In this document: one piece after another, positions 40,000-51,962 of the stretch | Numbering within the stretch: position 1 is the first letter of the stretch | How the letters are laid out: every line of letters starts with the position of its first letter | NCBI GenBank assembly: GCA_946406115.1 | Contig: OX291557.1 | Coordinates: 12,618,501-12,682,500 of the forward strand | From: Apoda limacodes | Lineage: Eukaryota; Arthropoda; Insecta; Lepidoptera; Limacodidae | DNA length: 64,000 nucleotides | Direction: 5' to 3' | Program-made: the position numbers and the translations under genes | Notes under the pieces: model-generated | What the model was told of the DNA's origin: nothing | Database searches by the model: none | Seen by the model: the letters and a program-made list of their open reading frames with translations, nothing else

Positions 40000-41780
40000 T
40001 TTATAAAATTCCGTAATCCGAAGTAAAAATTATTATTTACGGAAAAGAATAATACTATTTTATTGTTATTACTTTATGGAATTAATGAAATGTACTTAAA
40101 TTTATATTGTTTTGTAATTTCCAAGAAAAACATATTAAAATTTATAAAATTTAGTATTGCACATTTTAATAAAAAGTTTTTTAATTCTAACAATATTTTT
40201 TTTCTCCGTGTTTGCATTTTTTTTTGCAAATGTATCCTTTTGCACACACAACTCGCAAAATTAGGGACTTATACTTAGGGACCCCATTTTATTTTCATCG
40301 ACGTAATATAGATCTTTGACTTAAAACAAAGTCGTTCGGTACTACAAATTCTAGCAATTTATTAGGTACCTAGAAAGTAGATGTCTAGGATTGACTGGGG
40401 AGATTAGTAGTTAGAGTCATCGATTTTAAACCTCTGCGAGAAACCTACCCCGTCGTGTGCACAACAAAAACTTACAAAAATTTCATTACATATGGAAATT
40501 GATTTTTTATTATATTAACTAGAATGACTCTGGCACAGTCTTTAGAAAACGTGTGAGACAGAAGCACAAACAAACAAGGGTTTGACGATTTTGGTTCGGA
40601 AAACTCAAAAGAAGTGCGTGGGGCTTAGTAGGTGTAGGTAATTCTTATTCCACGAAATCATGTTTTTTCTTTGGAATAACCGGAAGTCGCTGAGTGCACC
40701 ATTTACATATTTAATCCAGACAAGTAGACGCCCAACGTGAAGTATGACCTTCTTGCTGAATCGTGAAGCACAAACTGCGAGTTTAACAATAGCTTATGTA
40801 CTAGCTAGCTATTACTTATCTATCCCTGTGATTTTTATTTTATATATTTCTTACCAGCTTTTGCCTGCGCAGTTGTTTCGACTGCGCTACATTCCGGTAA
40901 ACAAAGCTGGGATATCTACGACAACACCTTAGTCCTACATATAAAGGAATACTGTAGTTTATCCACGTGTGGAGTTCAGTTATAGTTTTCTTTAAAATTT
41001 TTCGGCATAAAAAGTAGTCGTTTTCTGTCGCTTCAACTATATCTGTATGTAACTATATCTTTCATTTATGAGACATCTACATACTTTACTTTTTTAACTA
41101 TAACTATTATCAACATCGAAACTATTTCAAGCATTGTGAAAACTCTCGCTTTTTATAGAATTTGAACCTACCTCTATAGAATTTCAGTAGCTTTGCTATC
41201 TACTGTAACTATCCCAAACTAGCTAGCCTTAACTACGCAGGTTTTTAGGAATATAAACATTGTCACGGTTCTAATCCCCTAAAGAGGGCACACAGCAGCT
41301 GGACACACACCAACATGTCATTGTGCCTCTTTTCACCAACCATTTTAGTCGTACGTGTCAGGTAGTTAAATCGCCGCAACACTTATTTTGCGTCATAGTG
41401 TATCTGGACTAAGGTACTGGTCTTTATATGTTCATAGCTGCATGAAAGACCGTCAAGTTAAATCCATGAAAATTGACACCCATTCAACTTCGTAGTTGGG
41501 AAAAAGAAATTACATGTTTCAAGGTTTTTCAGAAAATCATATCCTAAAGAGTTATTAGGGAAAAAAGTTTATAGGTATGCGAATTCTGTAATTTCATAGT
41601 TTAATAATTTTCTTATTGCTGGACCTAAAGACTTCAAGCATCCCGAGGAATGGGAAATTTTGTACAGAGCGAGTAAAGTTATATCTCCTGGGTAACACTG
41701 CTGGGCATAATTTCGTTGATAGATTGTAAAAACATTTATTTCTTACAGTATTAGTATGTACCCACTTGTGGGTGGATTAC
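40000..41780. other. AT-rich spacer, no gene recognised
   Basis: Readings of 62-71 codons at 40063 and 40744 have A/T-ending codons throughout and no splice support. No repeat with a second copy in the window was identified. Confidence 0.3.
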
Positions 41781-41792
41781 ATAATTTAGAAA

Positions 41793-42290
41793 TTCTTCGG
41801 CAGTTCAGCATATATATATAAGCGACGAGCAGAGAATGCCATGCTGTGTGAGAACTCGACAGGGTAGTGTGATGCTGTACAGTGGAATTTCCAAACGCTG
41901 GAGTGTGAATTCTCAACAGGGTGTGGTGGAATGCTATACAGTTGCTTCGCCCGAAAAGAGCTGCAGGAAACAGGAGGCGCTGAAGAGTTTGCGAAAGGTC
42001 ATTAAGGAAGTCCTAGATGCGAAGCGAACTTTTGAAACAGATTTGTGTACCTATTAGGAAGGAGTAGGCTGCTGCTGCGGACAGTGCGTTAAATGTTCAG
42101 CTTGGGGTCACCAATGTGAAGCGGCAAAGAGGAGATCTCCTGCCAGGCAAGGTGTTATGCCTGGGGACCGCCGTGATCCTCTTGCGCTTCGCTTTCTATA
42201 TATGCTGAACTGCCGAAGAAACTTCGATAGCGCGATGTAGGACGCGAAACGTCAGCCTTGCTTGTAGCGGAACGATGTGATTCGCTACAG
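41793..42290 (+). repeat. LTR-like repeat copy 2 within a perfect 24-bp inverted repeat
   Basis: A 24-bp arm at 41793-41816 (begins TTCTTCGGCAGTTCAGC) is the exact complement of 42197-42220 (ends GCTGAACTGCCGAAGAA). Both arms include a TATA-like run. The span between holds a 73-codon reading starting at 41836 (MPCCVRTRQG, with KSLRKVIKEVLDAKRTF near its end). The right half matches the LTR-like repeat at 39668-39840. It may be two LTR pieces in inverted orientation or a foldback element. Confidence 0.45.
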
Positions 42291-42399
42291 TGTCGTCAAA
42301 CCACAACCTCAATATTCATTTCATTCCACCAACATCTTCTGGAATCCTTTAAGCAATGCAAAGTCGATTGGCGATATGTCGAGGTGCTGAGATTCAATA

Positions 42400-42545
42400 A
42401 TTATGTTCAAGTCCAGCAGACCACTAATCAGTAAGTGCAGCATGGGCCCCCATCCAGGTGGACCAATGACTTGAAGAAGGTAGCTGGATGTGGCTCGATG
42501 TTAAAGGTGGATGATCGAGTGTTCCTTCTGTACTGGACTGATAAA
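42400..42545 (+). mobile_element. RTE-type LINE fragment, RT C-terminal tail
   Basis: The plus strand reads RWTNDLKKVAGCGSMLKVDD and RVFLLYWTDKG, matching the 'RWTDDLVKVAG' tail motif of RTE-clade reverse transcriptases. It directly follows the LTR-like repeat and has no upstream domain. Confidence 0.6.
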
Positions 42546-43057
42546 GGCTGATTGATTTTTAAAATTATGGTCAGTTTTTAAAAATATTAAGCCCCAAAGG
42601 AACTATATTTATGACAAGGTTCGAATCAACCGCCAAGACCTATGTACTGTATACTAAATACATATGTACCTATCAGAAAAATCTGAAAAAACATTACGTA
42701 AACCAAATATTTTTTTTTATTTGCTAGAGTCAAATAGTTTTCGATGGCCGACCCAATTTATTTATGTTTGGAATCAGAAATGTAGTAACGGCTACGGAAC
42801 CCTACGATAAGCATGACAAGACATGCTCCTGGTCGGTTTTATGAGGTATTTTCTTGTCATCGTGCGACAACCCTTTGCGAGCATGACGTAGTGTCTAGCC
42901 GGGTGGATTTCGTAGTAACTTCGTAGCCGACACATTTCTGTAGGTGTACGTTCTTTCCAATATGTTATTTAAATTCATTTAGGTTGCTAAAAATAGATAT
43001 ATTCTACAAGGGCGAATGAACGACGACTAACTTTTCGTTAAAAACTTTATATACACA

Positions 43058-43240
43058 CTAGCTTATAAACCGCGACTTCATCCGCGTGGACTTTTGAAAA
43101 AAAAAGCTTTGGATTTTTTATGGGTCTCACTTTCAAAAATATCGTTAATCTTATTCAATTACATATTAATTCTTATTTTAGTGGATGATTTTTTAAAAAC
43201 CGTGAAACACGTCAATCTTTTTTTTTATTAAATCAAATAC
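43058..43240 (-). mobile_element. Helitron-like copy, minus orientation
   Basis: The minus-strand 3' end reads 'gcggatgaagtcgcggttta' then CTAG at 43058-43061, with a GCGG..CCGC-type hairpin. The rest is diverged and abuts a GTTCCG repeat. Confidence 0.55.
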
Positions 43241-43247
43241 TATTTTT

Positions 43248-43740
43248 AGGGTTCCGTTGCCAAATGGCAAAAAACGGAACCCTTATAGATTTGTCATGTC
43301 TATCTGTCTGTCCGTCCGTATGTCACAGCCACTTTTTTCCGAAACTATAAGAACTATACTGCTGAAACTTGGTAGGTAGATGTATTCTGTGAACCGCATT
43401 AAGATTTTCACACAAAAATAGAAAAAAAAAAATTTTGGGGTTCCCCATACTTAAAACTGAAACTCAAAAATTTTTTTTATCAAACCCTATTTATTTTACG
43501 TGTGGGGTATTTATGGATAGGTCTTCAAAAATGATATTGAGGTTTCTGATATAATTTTTTTCTAAGCTGAATAGTTTGCGCGACAGACACTTCCAAAGTG
43601 GTAAAATGTGTCCCCCCCCCCCTGTAACTTCTAAAATAAGAGAATGATAAAACAAAAAAAATTATATGATGTACATGACCATGCAAACTTCCACCGAAAA
43701 TTGGTTTGAACGAGATCTAGTAAGTAGCTTTTTTTTTAAA
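43248..43740. mobile_element. GTTCCG repeat, long subtype, reverse copy with end hairpin
   Basis: Its left end (43249-43285) is a hairpin: AGGGTTCCGTTGCCA, then TGGCAAAAAACGGAACCCT. Inside are 'ctgtctgtccgtccgtatgt', 'aatgatattgaggtttctga' and a C11 run at 43612-43622. It is the reverse of 31798-32353. Confidence 0.6.
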
Positions 43741-43929
43741 CAACCCGCTTTTATAACCGCTATTTGCCTTTCATTCAATCAACTCAAATATACAAATATT
43801 TTTGTTTGTATTTGTAGATTACACAAAATGCTCAATTTATACAGCACTTACACGGACTGTAAGGATTGTTGCAGGTTCAAGTCATGGCTCGCGGTTAATC
43901 TTTTGACTGCATCTTTGCTATGAAAATAT

Positions 43930-45000
43930 TTATTTACATTAATAATACTATGAAGAGGAAACATTTGTTGATCTGTTTGACTGATTGACTTACGGGCACA
44001 TTCATGACAAACGGTGACAAGGACAATAAATCCTTTAAAATGCGTGGTCGACGCTTTGTAAATCTCAATAAAGTCTATAGAAAGCAGTCTAATTGTATAC
44101 AGATAAAGCCGGGTCGCCAGTCCATATTTACACTAATTATAAAGAGGTAGGTTTGTTTTTATGTATATATATAGATTGTAATGTCTACAACTACTGAACC
44201 GATTATTAAAATTCTTACTATTCATTTCAATATTCCTATAAACATATAGAAAGCTTTACTGTCCCTGAGTGACATAGTCTATAAATTGCTGCGATTATTG
44301 GAATAAGATTTTTTTTCAGAATATAAGTTAAGAAAATCAAGTCGTAAGAAAAAAAGCACTATTCCATCATGTCGCAACGAAGCAATAAAGAAACCTGCTT
44401 TTTGGCAGACTTAAAATAATATAGAAAACTTTTACACCGATTGTGATTTCCCACGAGAATGTTTTTTGCGGGGACTTTTTCGCACGTCGTAACAGTGCAT
44501 ACAATTGCCTTGCTCTTTGTCATCATGATAGAGAAGGGCAAAGAATTCATTTATACCGAATAATAATCCCACGGGAATATGTTTTTGTTTAAGTTATTCA
44601 TTTTTGTCAATGTACTTACAGCTTCGAATTATTAGTGACAGTGACATCAATTAACTACAGAATGCCTCAATTCAACTGAAAGCCTTCATACTGTTCAGAC
44701 TCAGGCTGTTTAAATGGGTCAGAGGCCGTTCTACCCTCCCTCAACGATTTCCCCTTTTCCAACCCTCGTACGTTTCATCTCCATCGTGTTATTGTCGCTT
44801 AGCCTTAATTAAACGTATCTTCTTATCATTAAACAGAATTGTCGACCGCTTATGTCAATTTCATTGAATTTTTAATTACTTGTCGCTTATTAACTCTCTA
44901 TTACAAATATCCTGTTATATACAAACATAACTATTTTTTATTCGTCCCAAACTTTAAAACTTAACTTAAACTTACCTATCGCTATTTCAACGTAAAAACC
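43930..45000. other. AT-rich spacer with Helitron scraps
   Basis: Pieces such as 'aattataaagaggtaggttt' (44137) and 'aactactgaaccgattatta' (44190) look like Helitron 5' blocks. No gene recognised. Confidence 0.3.
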
Positions 45001-45290
45001 CGACCAAGGTCGAGTCAAATTGGTGCACGGAGGGTTCCGTACCTACCACCATTTACGTAATTTACAAACACAAACAAAAACAAAAAGTGTTCTGCTAAGC
45101 GGTTACCTATCCAGTTACCATTAAATCCCGACGTTGTTTAGCTTTTAACATTGTTTTCAACAAACAAATATCTTACTGTTTCGCTAAATAATAGCTAGAT
45201 GGCGCTGTAACGGTGATTTATGATGGTAAATTGGCCCATGTCACACTCAGTTTTTATTATTTGTTGTTATCACTGCAATATTAAAGCTTG
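45001..45290. mobile_element. GTTCCG repeat, truncated copy
   Basis: 'gaccaaggtcgagtcaaatt' and 'ggagggttccgtacctacc' at the left, 'ttattatttgttgttatcac' at the right; the far end with the complementary word is missing. Confidence 0.5.
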
Positions 45291-45496
45291 TATGTGTTAC
45301 TATTTTTATTTCGTGTAACTCCACTTGCATTCGTAATCGGTTTCAAATCCATACTATTTTTTATTTTATTTTCTAAAATTGCGTTTCCATTTGCGCTTGC
45401 TCCGATATCGACATCATTTAACACCAACCAACCTTTGGCATTGATAACGCAATGGTGTTCGATTTAAAACCGATTCCGATTTACCAGTGAAATCTA

Positions 45497-45720
45497 TTCA
45501 TATATATAAAATGCTTTATCCTGAATGACTGATGGATCAACGCACAGCCTAAACCGCTGATCATAGAGACCTGAAACTTGGAGGGTGTGTTCTTTGTATG
45601 AAGTAAGCATCTGATACGAATGGATTTCCGAAATTCTACCCCTAAGGGGGGGAAAAAGGGGGGCAAAGTTTGTATGGGACAACGAGAGTCCTTGGTCCAA
45701 TCTCCTTCCTATTATGCATT
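45497..45720 (+). mobile_element. Helitron-like fragment, variant subfamily
   Basis: Near-identical in its first 130 bp to 24130-24262 ('ataaaatgctttatcctgaa', 'gacctgaaacttggagggtg') and continuing with G- and A-rich runs ('cccctaaggggggg'). No CTAG terminus was found. Confidence 0.5.
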
Positions 45721-45954
45721 AACCTTTTTTAACAGAATTGGTGGAAGACATATTTCGTATTTTATTGAAACTAACGGGGTAAAATAGAGGTAGAAAGTTA
45801 TTTTGGCTGTCATTTGCTTCGAAGTTGATATCAATATTCCTTGGTGCTTTTGATTTAAATTACAATTTATTTTGACACATGTTTCACAACTCAATTCGAT
45901 TTTATTCAAAAAAGGTTAAACTTGCTCAAAAACATAAGCAAATCTTCTTCTATA

Positions 45955-46370
45955 CTACATATATAATATTATAAAGCTAAAGATTTTGTTTGTTTGTTAG
46001 TTTGAACGCGCTAATCTCAGGAACTACTGGTCCTATTTAAAAAAAAATCTTTCAGTGTTAGATATCCTATTTATCGAGGAAGGCTATAGGCTATAAATCA
46101 TTACGCTAAGACCAACAGGAGCGGAGCACCAATGAAGAATCACAAGTATTTAATTTAAAACAAAATTGCCCTTTACATCGTTCGATTTTAATGAATATCT
46201 TAGGACATATCGCAGTTTAAAAAAATATTGCAGCAAAATAATGATCAAGTACTGCATGCGCATTAATGATGTGTAAGGCCGGCGGACAGTCATGTGAAAG
46301 GGCGGTACGTATTATTTAAAAATAATTTCACCTTCTACGTAAACAAAGTCGCGGGTTAAAGTTAGCGTTA
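45955..46370 (+). mobile_element. Helitron-like copy
   Basis: Begins 'tacatatataatattataaa', has 'tgtttgttagtttgaacgcg' and 'ctaatctcaggaactactgg', and ends near 'aacaaagtcgcgggttaaag'. The terminal CTAG has changed to TTAG. Confidence 0.5.
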
Positions 46371-46385
46371 ACCCAAAGTAACTAT

Positions 46386-46718
46386 TACTGACTGACTGAT
46401 CTATCAACGCACAGCTCCAACCACTGGACGAATCGAGCTGAAATTATAGCTATTATGATATAGGCGTGTGCTTAGAAAGGATGTTCTAAAACTCACACCT
46501 AAAAAAGTTTAAAGTTTGTATGATGCTCGCAAGGTTAATCCATTAGTTAATTAGTTTTTAGTAGTTAATTATTTATTATTTTGATAAAGAGAGAGAGTGA
46601 GAGACAGAAAGATGGAGAGAGAGTGTAAGTAGGTACTTTTCTATAATTGAGGAGTTGCCGTAAGAATCCCACGCCGATAACCAAATTTAGGGCGGGAGAA
46701 GCCGCTGGAAAAAGCTAG
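46386..46718 (+). mobile_element. Helitron-like copy with GA microsatellite
   Basis: 'gactgatctatcaacgcaca', 'ccactggacgaatcgagctg', a GA-rich run at 46585-46622, 'cccacgccgataaccaaatt' and a 3' end 'gggagaagccgctggaaaaa' then CTAG at 46715-46718. The second half matches 7530-7729 well. Confidence 0.65.
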
Positions 46719-47459
46719 TAGACAATAAGCTGGCTGGCCTGAATATTGACCGAGAGTATAAATTACTTAGTTAACAGTGTTGTACATTGGCATTATGCCA
46801 ATTTTCCAGCAGTGTTTCAAACTGGTTGTGCATATGTATAACATGACTATATACTTACTTGTACGGTCAATTATCTAATTGTATGATACAGCTATAAATT
46901 ATTAAGTTTCGAATTTTCACCTTAACGTGCTTCTTGGGAAATTTCATGATTCTAGATGAACGGGAAATACTCTATATCTAGGTTTGATATTTTTGTGAGT
47001 CAAAATATGTACCGGTCATGTTTCTTGACGACGTTGATTAACTTGTAGAAGTTAATTTTTTTAGCAACAGCTCCGAGTGACTAAGGACCTAAAGCAAAAA
47101 AAGCTTTTTAGACCTTCTTCTCAACTTTATTAGCTCTGAAACATACTCAGTACCTTGCCTTACTTTCTGACTTTCCTGTCCTTCCAGATACCCTTGTGCT
47201 TAAGCTTAAACCCTTGTAGCAACGTGAAGCAAAACCTTGTGTGTCCCAGAAAAATCTTTTCCCATGGGAACTATCAGTAGGGATACTAATATTCTATGTC
47301 CTTTTTCGTCGCACTCACTATACCTGTGCCAAAACCAGATTACCACGTTGCTCCGTTGAAACAAGAAAAAAGCTGCTAACGATGCTTAGGCGGATGTCCA
47401 TTGACTGTATGAGATTAGGCTCGAGTCCCCGTTTTTCTTTTAATCACAGATTTTTTGTG

Positions 47460-48306
47460 TAAATGCAAACATCCCTCGTTCCGTTGTGGAGGAAAAGCGT
47501 GGAGAAGGTCTCTGACCGGGGATGGGAAAATTTAGTCCTATTTAACCCTCAAAGACACAAGTCTGCACGTTCACCGCTAAGAAACAGTGAATGGGGTTTC
47601 ACTGTGGTGCCACAATCACAGAACACTCTCTTCTCTATCTCCAAGATCATTAGGATCCTTGGTTTAATATCTCTAGCGTTTTTAAAAAAACTGTCCAAAA
47701 AACTTAGTGTACTCACCAGTGGTTAGCAGTACTTCACGTAGGAGCAAAGATTGCTGCTTTACAAGTCGCAAGTTCGGCCGCATATAGAGTACTGCTGCCA
47801 TCTCTGGGCAGGTGCACCCGGATCCCAGCTTTGCCCTTTTTACTCGGTTCAACGACCGCGTTGAGAATTGTCAACGATCGCAAACTTACTTGCCGTATCG
47901 AGCCCTAAAGTCTGAGGAGAGACTTTGCCTCCCTGTGTGAGTTCTACCGCTTGTACAATGGGATGTGTTCTGAGGAATAGTTCGAAATTATGCCCACTAT
48001 TGCCCACGGCTACTCTCTACCAACGCACCTCTCTCTTTATTCTTACACTTTAGAACCGAAATGGTCACGTACAGTGCGGTTTCATAGAAACTTACTCACG
48101 CGAACGCTAGGGTTCTGGAATGCGCTCAAGGTTTTCTTTAATAACATTATTATAACAGTATGGGATTCTTCAAGAAAGAAGTTATTAGATTAGGTGGGGC
48201 GACAACGCGTGAGTGATACCCATGGTGTTGCAAGCGTCCATATACTACGGTGACCGCTTACCATCAGGCGGACTATAAGCTTATTTGCCACCTTAGTGGT
48301 TTAAAA
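47460..48306 (+). mobile_element. LINE-A, longest copy: RT palm to 3' tail
   Basis: Reads KVSDRGWENLVLFNPQRHK and FSISKIIRILGL of the RT domain, then in other frames EYCCHLW-type sequence near 47790, LSLRRDFASL near 47920 and LEPKWSRTVRFHRNLLTRTL near 48050, and finally the tail with 'ggcgactataagcttatttg' and 'gccaccttagtggtttaaaa'. Frame slips and stops show that it is dead. It fixes the order of the LINE-A pieces seen elsewhere. Confidence 0.75.
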
Positions 48307-48450
48307 ACTGTTTCGGTAGCAAGTACCGCACGAGCAACTTCTCTTGAGAATATTAGTTTATATTTGAGAATTTATACATGATATATTATTGCGTCTTTAA
48401 AAAATCAGTTTTTATAGCGATAAAATACAAACCGCTGGACCGATATTCAT
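48307..48450. mobile_element. MITE-1 left part
   Basis: 'tttcggtagcaagtaccgca', 'cgagcaacttctcttgagaa' and 'aaaccgctggaccgatattc' match the left part of the copy at 4146. It starts at the base after the LINE-A tail. Confidence 0.5.
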
Positions 48451-48757
48451 GTCAGTTGACAACTAGAATGTGCGTCTTATATACTTTTGCACGTATACAA
48501 TGCGGTGCGATAATTCTATCGTATATTGTTTTATTAATCTTATTCGCAGCAATGCCTTCGCCACACAAAACTTACATGGCCAGACTAAGAGACCGGTAGA
48601 AGCTCATTCTCATCTCATTTTCTCACATAATTCTGGTTCAACTAATTATTACTAAATTAAAATGGGACCAATCTGTAGGTTATTCCTTTCCTATACATGA
48701 AATTTCTCCGAATCGGTTATACATGACGAAGTTTTGAGAACTAAACATTAAAACAAA

Positions 48758-51485
48758 AACTTTTTTTAGCGATAAGAAACAAACCGTTAATCGATTTTGG
48801 ATTTTGTAAGCTTTTTACAAATCTAGTATGTTCAAAAGACAAATTGGTCCATTCGTTCTTGCGATATCGAGGACCTATTTTTTTCTGAACTGACTATGCA
48901 GTTGGGTGTTGCAGCCATTACTGCTTCACCAGGCTTTTTTGCGAGTCTCTGAAGCAGCCTCAGCCCGTATAGCGCCAAACGCTCAAGGGGAGGGAGCCTC
49001 GGCTTGGGTTGTCGCTCTCGGGGGCGTCCCTTCGACCGGCGTGAGTCTCGAAGGTAAGTCACCGCCAGGAGGGAGTTCCCCGTTCCTCGGTCTCTAACTA
49101 TTTTGGTGTTATCGCGGAAGTTCAAACGCCTATCCAGGGTCACACCGAGATATTTGGGCTTGTTTTGCCAGGGAATGGCACGACCGAAGAGTGAGAGGGG
49201 AGATGGTAAAGAGAACGGCAGAGCTTTTGTAGAGATTCACTTCGATTCTCCATTTCCGAAACCATTCGCCTAGGGCGGTGATAGTGGGTTAGAGTCTCAT
49301 AGTAATTCGACTCACTTGCCTATCTGTGGTATAGATAGCGGTATCGTTCGCAAAGAGGGCTAATTGGGTACCTATAGTTTTAGGGATGTCGTTGGTGTAC
49401 AGAAGGTACAAGATATAGGCGAGCACGGACCCTTGCAGGACTCCTGCTTCTATGGGACGGGGGGAAGAGAGAGTGCCTTCAACTTTATAGCGAAAGAACC
49501 GTAGTTCGACATTAAGTCTCGTATGATGAGCAATGAGACGATCTCGCAACTGAAAGTTGTACAGTTTAAAAATAAAACGTTGTGCCAAACTTTGTCGAAG
49601 GCTTTCGCTACATCGAAAAGACAGCACCCGGTGTGGCGGGGCTTACCTAATACTGGTTGAAAGCCAGTGAGAATATGTCCCGTGATGCGGAGGACCTGAT
49701 GGACGCATGAGTGTTTGGCACGGAAGCCGAACTGCTCCTCTATTTAAATGCCTCTGGAGACTATAGCGTTCCGTAGGCGAACGAGGATGAGGTGTTCGTA
49801 GAGTTTACCAAGGGCCTTTAAGTAAACTTATTGGGGCGGTAGGAGGACGGCTCGGTACGAGCTTTGCCTCGCTTGTGGATACCTATAACAATTGCATCTT
49901 TTCATTGAGAAGGAAAGGTGGAATTTTCGATAGCAGCGTTGAAAATCGGTACTAGGAGCAGAGAAGGGGAAGAGTGAGGCGCTTTAGGATATCGTTAGAG
50001 ATACTGTCCGCGCCGGGGGTGTAGGTCTTTGATGACCTGTTTGACTTCATCGACAGTGACTGGGGGCAGGGGGTCCTGTGGGGGCAGAGAAGTTCCGCGC
50101 TCCGTCTACCGCACGCACGTGGTCGGGATCGAACGTGCTTAAGACACATTGGGATAGGAGGCTAGACGCTAGGCAATCCGCTTTTTTGTCGTCATCGAAC
50201 GCGGGAACGTTGTTGGGACGAGTTCACGGAGGGAGAGAGTTGGCGGTGTCTGATTTTAAAGCTTTGGCGAGGTGCCAATAAGCTTGGTGAGAAGGAGAAA
50301 TGTTCTCCATTAGATCACTGAAACGTTGGGCGCGAAGCTCAGCTACAGTGGTTCTCACACGGCGGTGTAAGTCGTTGAAGCGAGCTTTATTTTCGATAGT
50401 GGGAGCGCGATCGCGTCTGCAGTGGGCCGCGTTACGCTCAGTCATTAGCGACCTGATGTGCTGAGGCAAGATTAGGTGGTGATAATCACCAACCGGCACT
50501 TGTCACGAGCACTCGTCAACGGTGGCGGTCAGGTGGCTAGTGAGGGAGTCGATAGCTACGTTTAAGTCGGTCGCGGAAGAGATTACATTGGGAACGCGAT
50601 CTAGATGTGGCGAGTTGGGATTTTCGAGCAATTGCCCGAATTTATCCGTCTGTCACGGTTCTAGTGTCGGGAGGAGAGTCCGAAGGGGAACCTAATCGGA
50701 GAAGGATAAGGCGTTGGTACAAGTTAATTTCGTCAAGCACTTCTATAAAGCGAAAGCTTAGCCTTAAATTTTTTAAGAAGTGCTATGTCGAGCACGTCAG
50801 GGTTGTTCCGAGTATTATGGTAAGTGGGCGTCATGGGAGCGATGATGTCAAAGTTTATTCTGTCAACTAAAATGTCGAGAAGTCTGCCTCTGTGAAGTTA
50901 CTGAAGAGTTCCAGCGACGGTGCTTGCAATTTAGGTCGCCGGCAAGAATAACGGCGTCGCCTAAATTTAGGAGCGACTGAAGGTCGCTCTCCAGCAAGTT
51001 TTTTGAGGGAGAGAGATAAACCGATGCAATGATGATCGGCTGATGGCCGGTCATCGCTAAGTGGCAAACGGATGCTTCTATATCTGTAAGTGAAAGAGTA
51101 TCGATAGGGGAGCAATGCAGGGAGCGTCTGTAATAGATGAGACTGCCTCCCTGAGGGGCGGCAGTTTTCCAAGAATCGCGGGCAATAAACCAAACAACGA
51201 AACGAGGTAGTCAGCACTGAGGCAAAACAACACACAGGAATGCGCACCGGCTGAGTCACCAAACCACGGAGCACAATGAGAGCACTGGACGCTCTAGAAC
51301 ACGACAGCACAACACGGAATGTGCAAAAAAAGCTAACCTACATTCATACACACACACAAACACATGCACAGACATCACTCTAAAAATGATGGCAACAAAC
51401 GATTCTCCAGGTCTCAAAACGTAAAAAAACGCAAATTCAGCGATTTCGATTTTCGGACCAATTAGGATAACTTCCCTTAAGAAAA
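48758..51485. mobile_element. MITE-1 copy split by the LINE-B insertion
   Basis: The left half at 48758-48877 ('gcgataagaaacaaaccgtt', 'gcgatatcgaggaccta') and the right half at 51336-51485 ('acctacattcatacacacac', 'cactctaaaaatgatggcaa', 'gcgatttcgattttcggacc') are halves of one MITE-1 copy, in the right order. LINE-B lies between them, so MITE-1 was there first. Confidence 0.6.
48878..51335 (-). mobile_element. LINE-B, Jockey-type non-LTR retrotransposon, 5'-truncated, with ACCTA target duplication
   Basis: The insertion is bounded by ACCTA at 48873-48877 and again at 51336-51340. T7 at 48878-48884 is the poly(A) tail seen from the other strand. On the minus strand the order is: endonuclease remains (IIIASVYLSPS and VILAGDLNCKHRRW), a linker (RNAAHCRRDRAP), RT motifs including FDVAKAFDKVWH near 49600, GVLQGSVLAYILYLLYTNDI and LFANDTAIYT, then VTLDRRLNFRDNT and a short jump to the 3' UTR. 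Frames shift several times, and an internal deletion removes the RT thumb. It is 5'-truncated within the endonuclease. The RT catalytic box reads FAND, not FADD. GC content is much higher than in the flanks, suggesting relative youth. Confidence 0.85.
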
Positions 51486-51642
51486 ATTAAAAAAAAATCT
51501 ATTGGGAACGGTTTCGAGCTGTTCGATCTCTGGAATTCCAGAGAAAATTGTAAAAGGTTTCGAGAGGTAAGTCAGGCTTCCATACATTTTTCTCTCTAAT
51601 TCCAAAGTCCAAATAGTTAGAGACTGTTCCCAATAAGGTCCC

Positions 51643-51962
51643 AGGTCGGTGGTGGCACAGGGGTCACGATTTCACCTTTTGTTCCGAGTGGCGGAGGAGG
51701 TTCGAACCCGGCGTGTACTAATGAGCCTCTTTTTTAATTTCTCAAGTACCTACATTGATTATTCACACCACTGGCTTTCGGTGAAGGAAAACATCGTGAC
51801 CAAAAAAAATGTAAACAAAAAAAAGTTTGAGTCAGAAAAAAAGACGTATGTATGTTAAGTCAATTCGCCACAATCCGCATTGGGCCCGCGTTTGGACAAT
51901 GGCCCAAATCACTCTCGGTGTGGGTAAGCCACGCTCCAACAGTTAGCACTTATGAGGGTGAT
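51643..51962 (+). mobile_element. SINE-1 copy, plus orientation, nearly complete
   Basis: The head 'ggtcggtggtggcacagggg' has an A-box-like word, and 'ggcggaggaggttcgaaccc' a strong B box. The body has 'caagtacctacattgattat' and 'accactggctttcggtgaag', and the tail 'ccgcattgggcccgcgtttg' and 'cacgctccaacagtt'. It shows the full SINE-1 layout in the forward direction. Confidence 0.75.
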
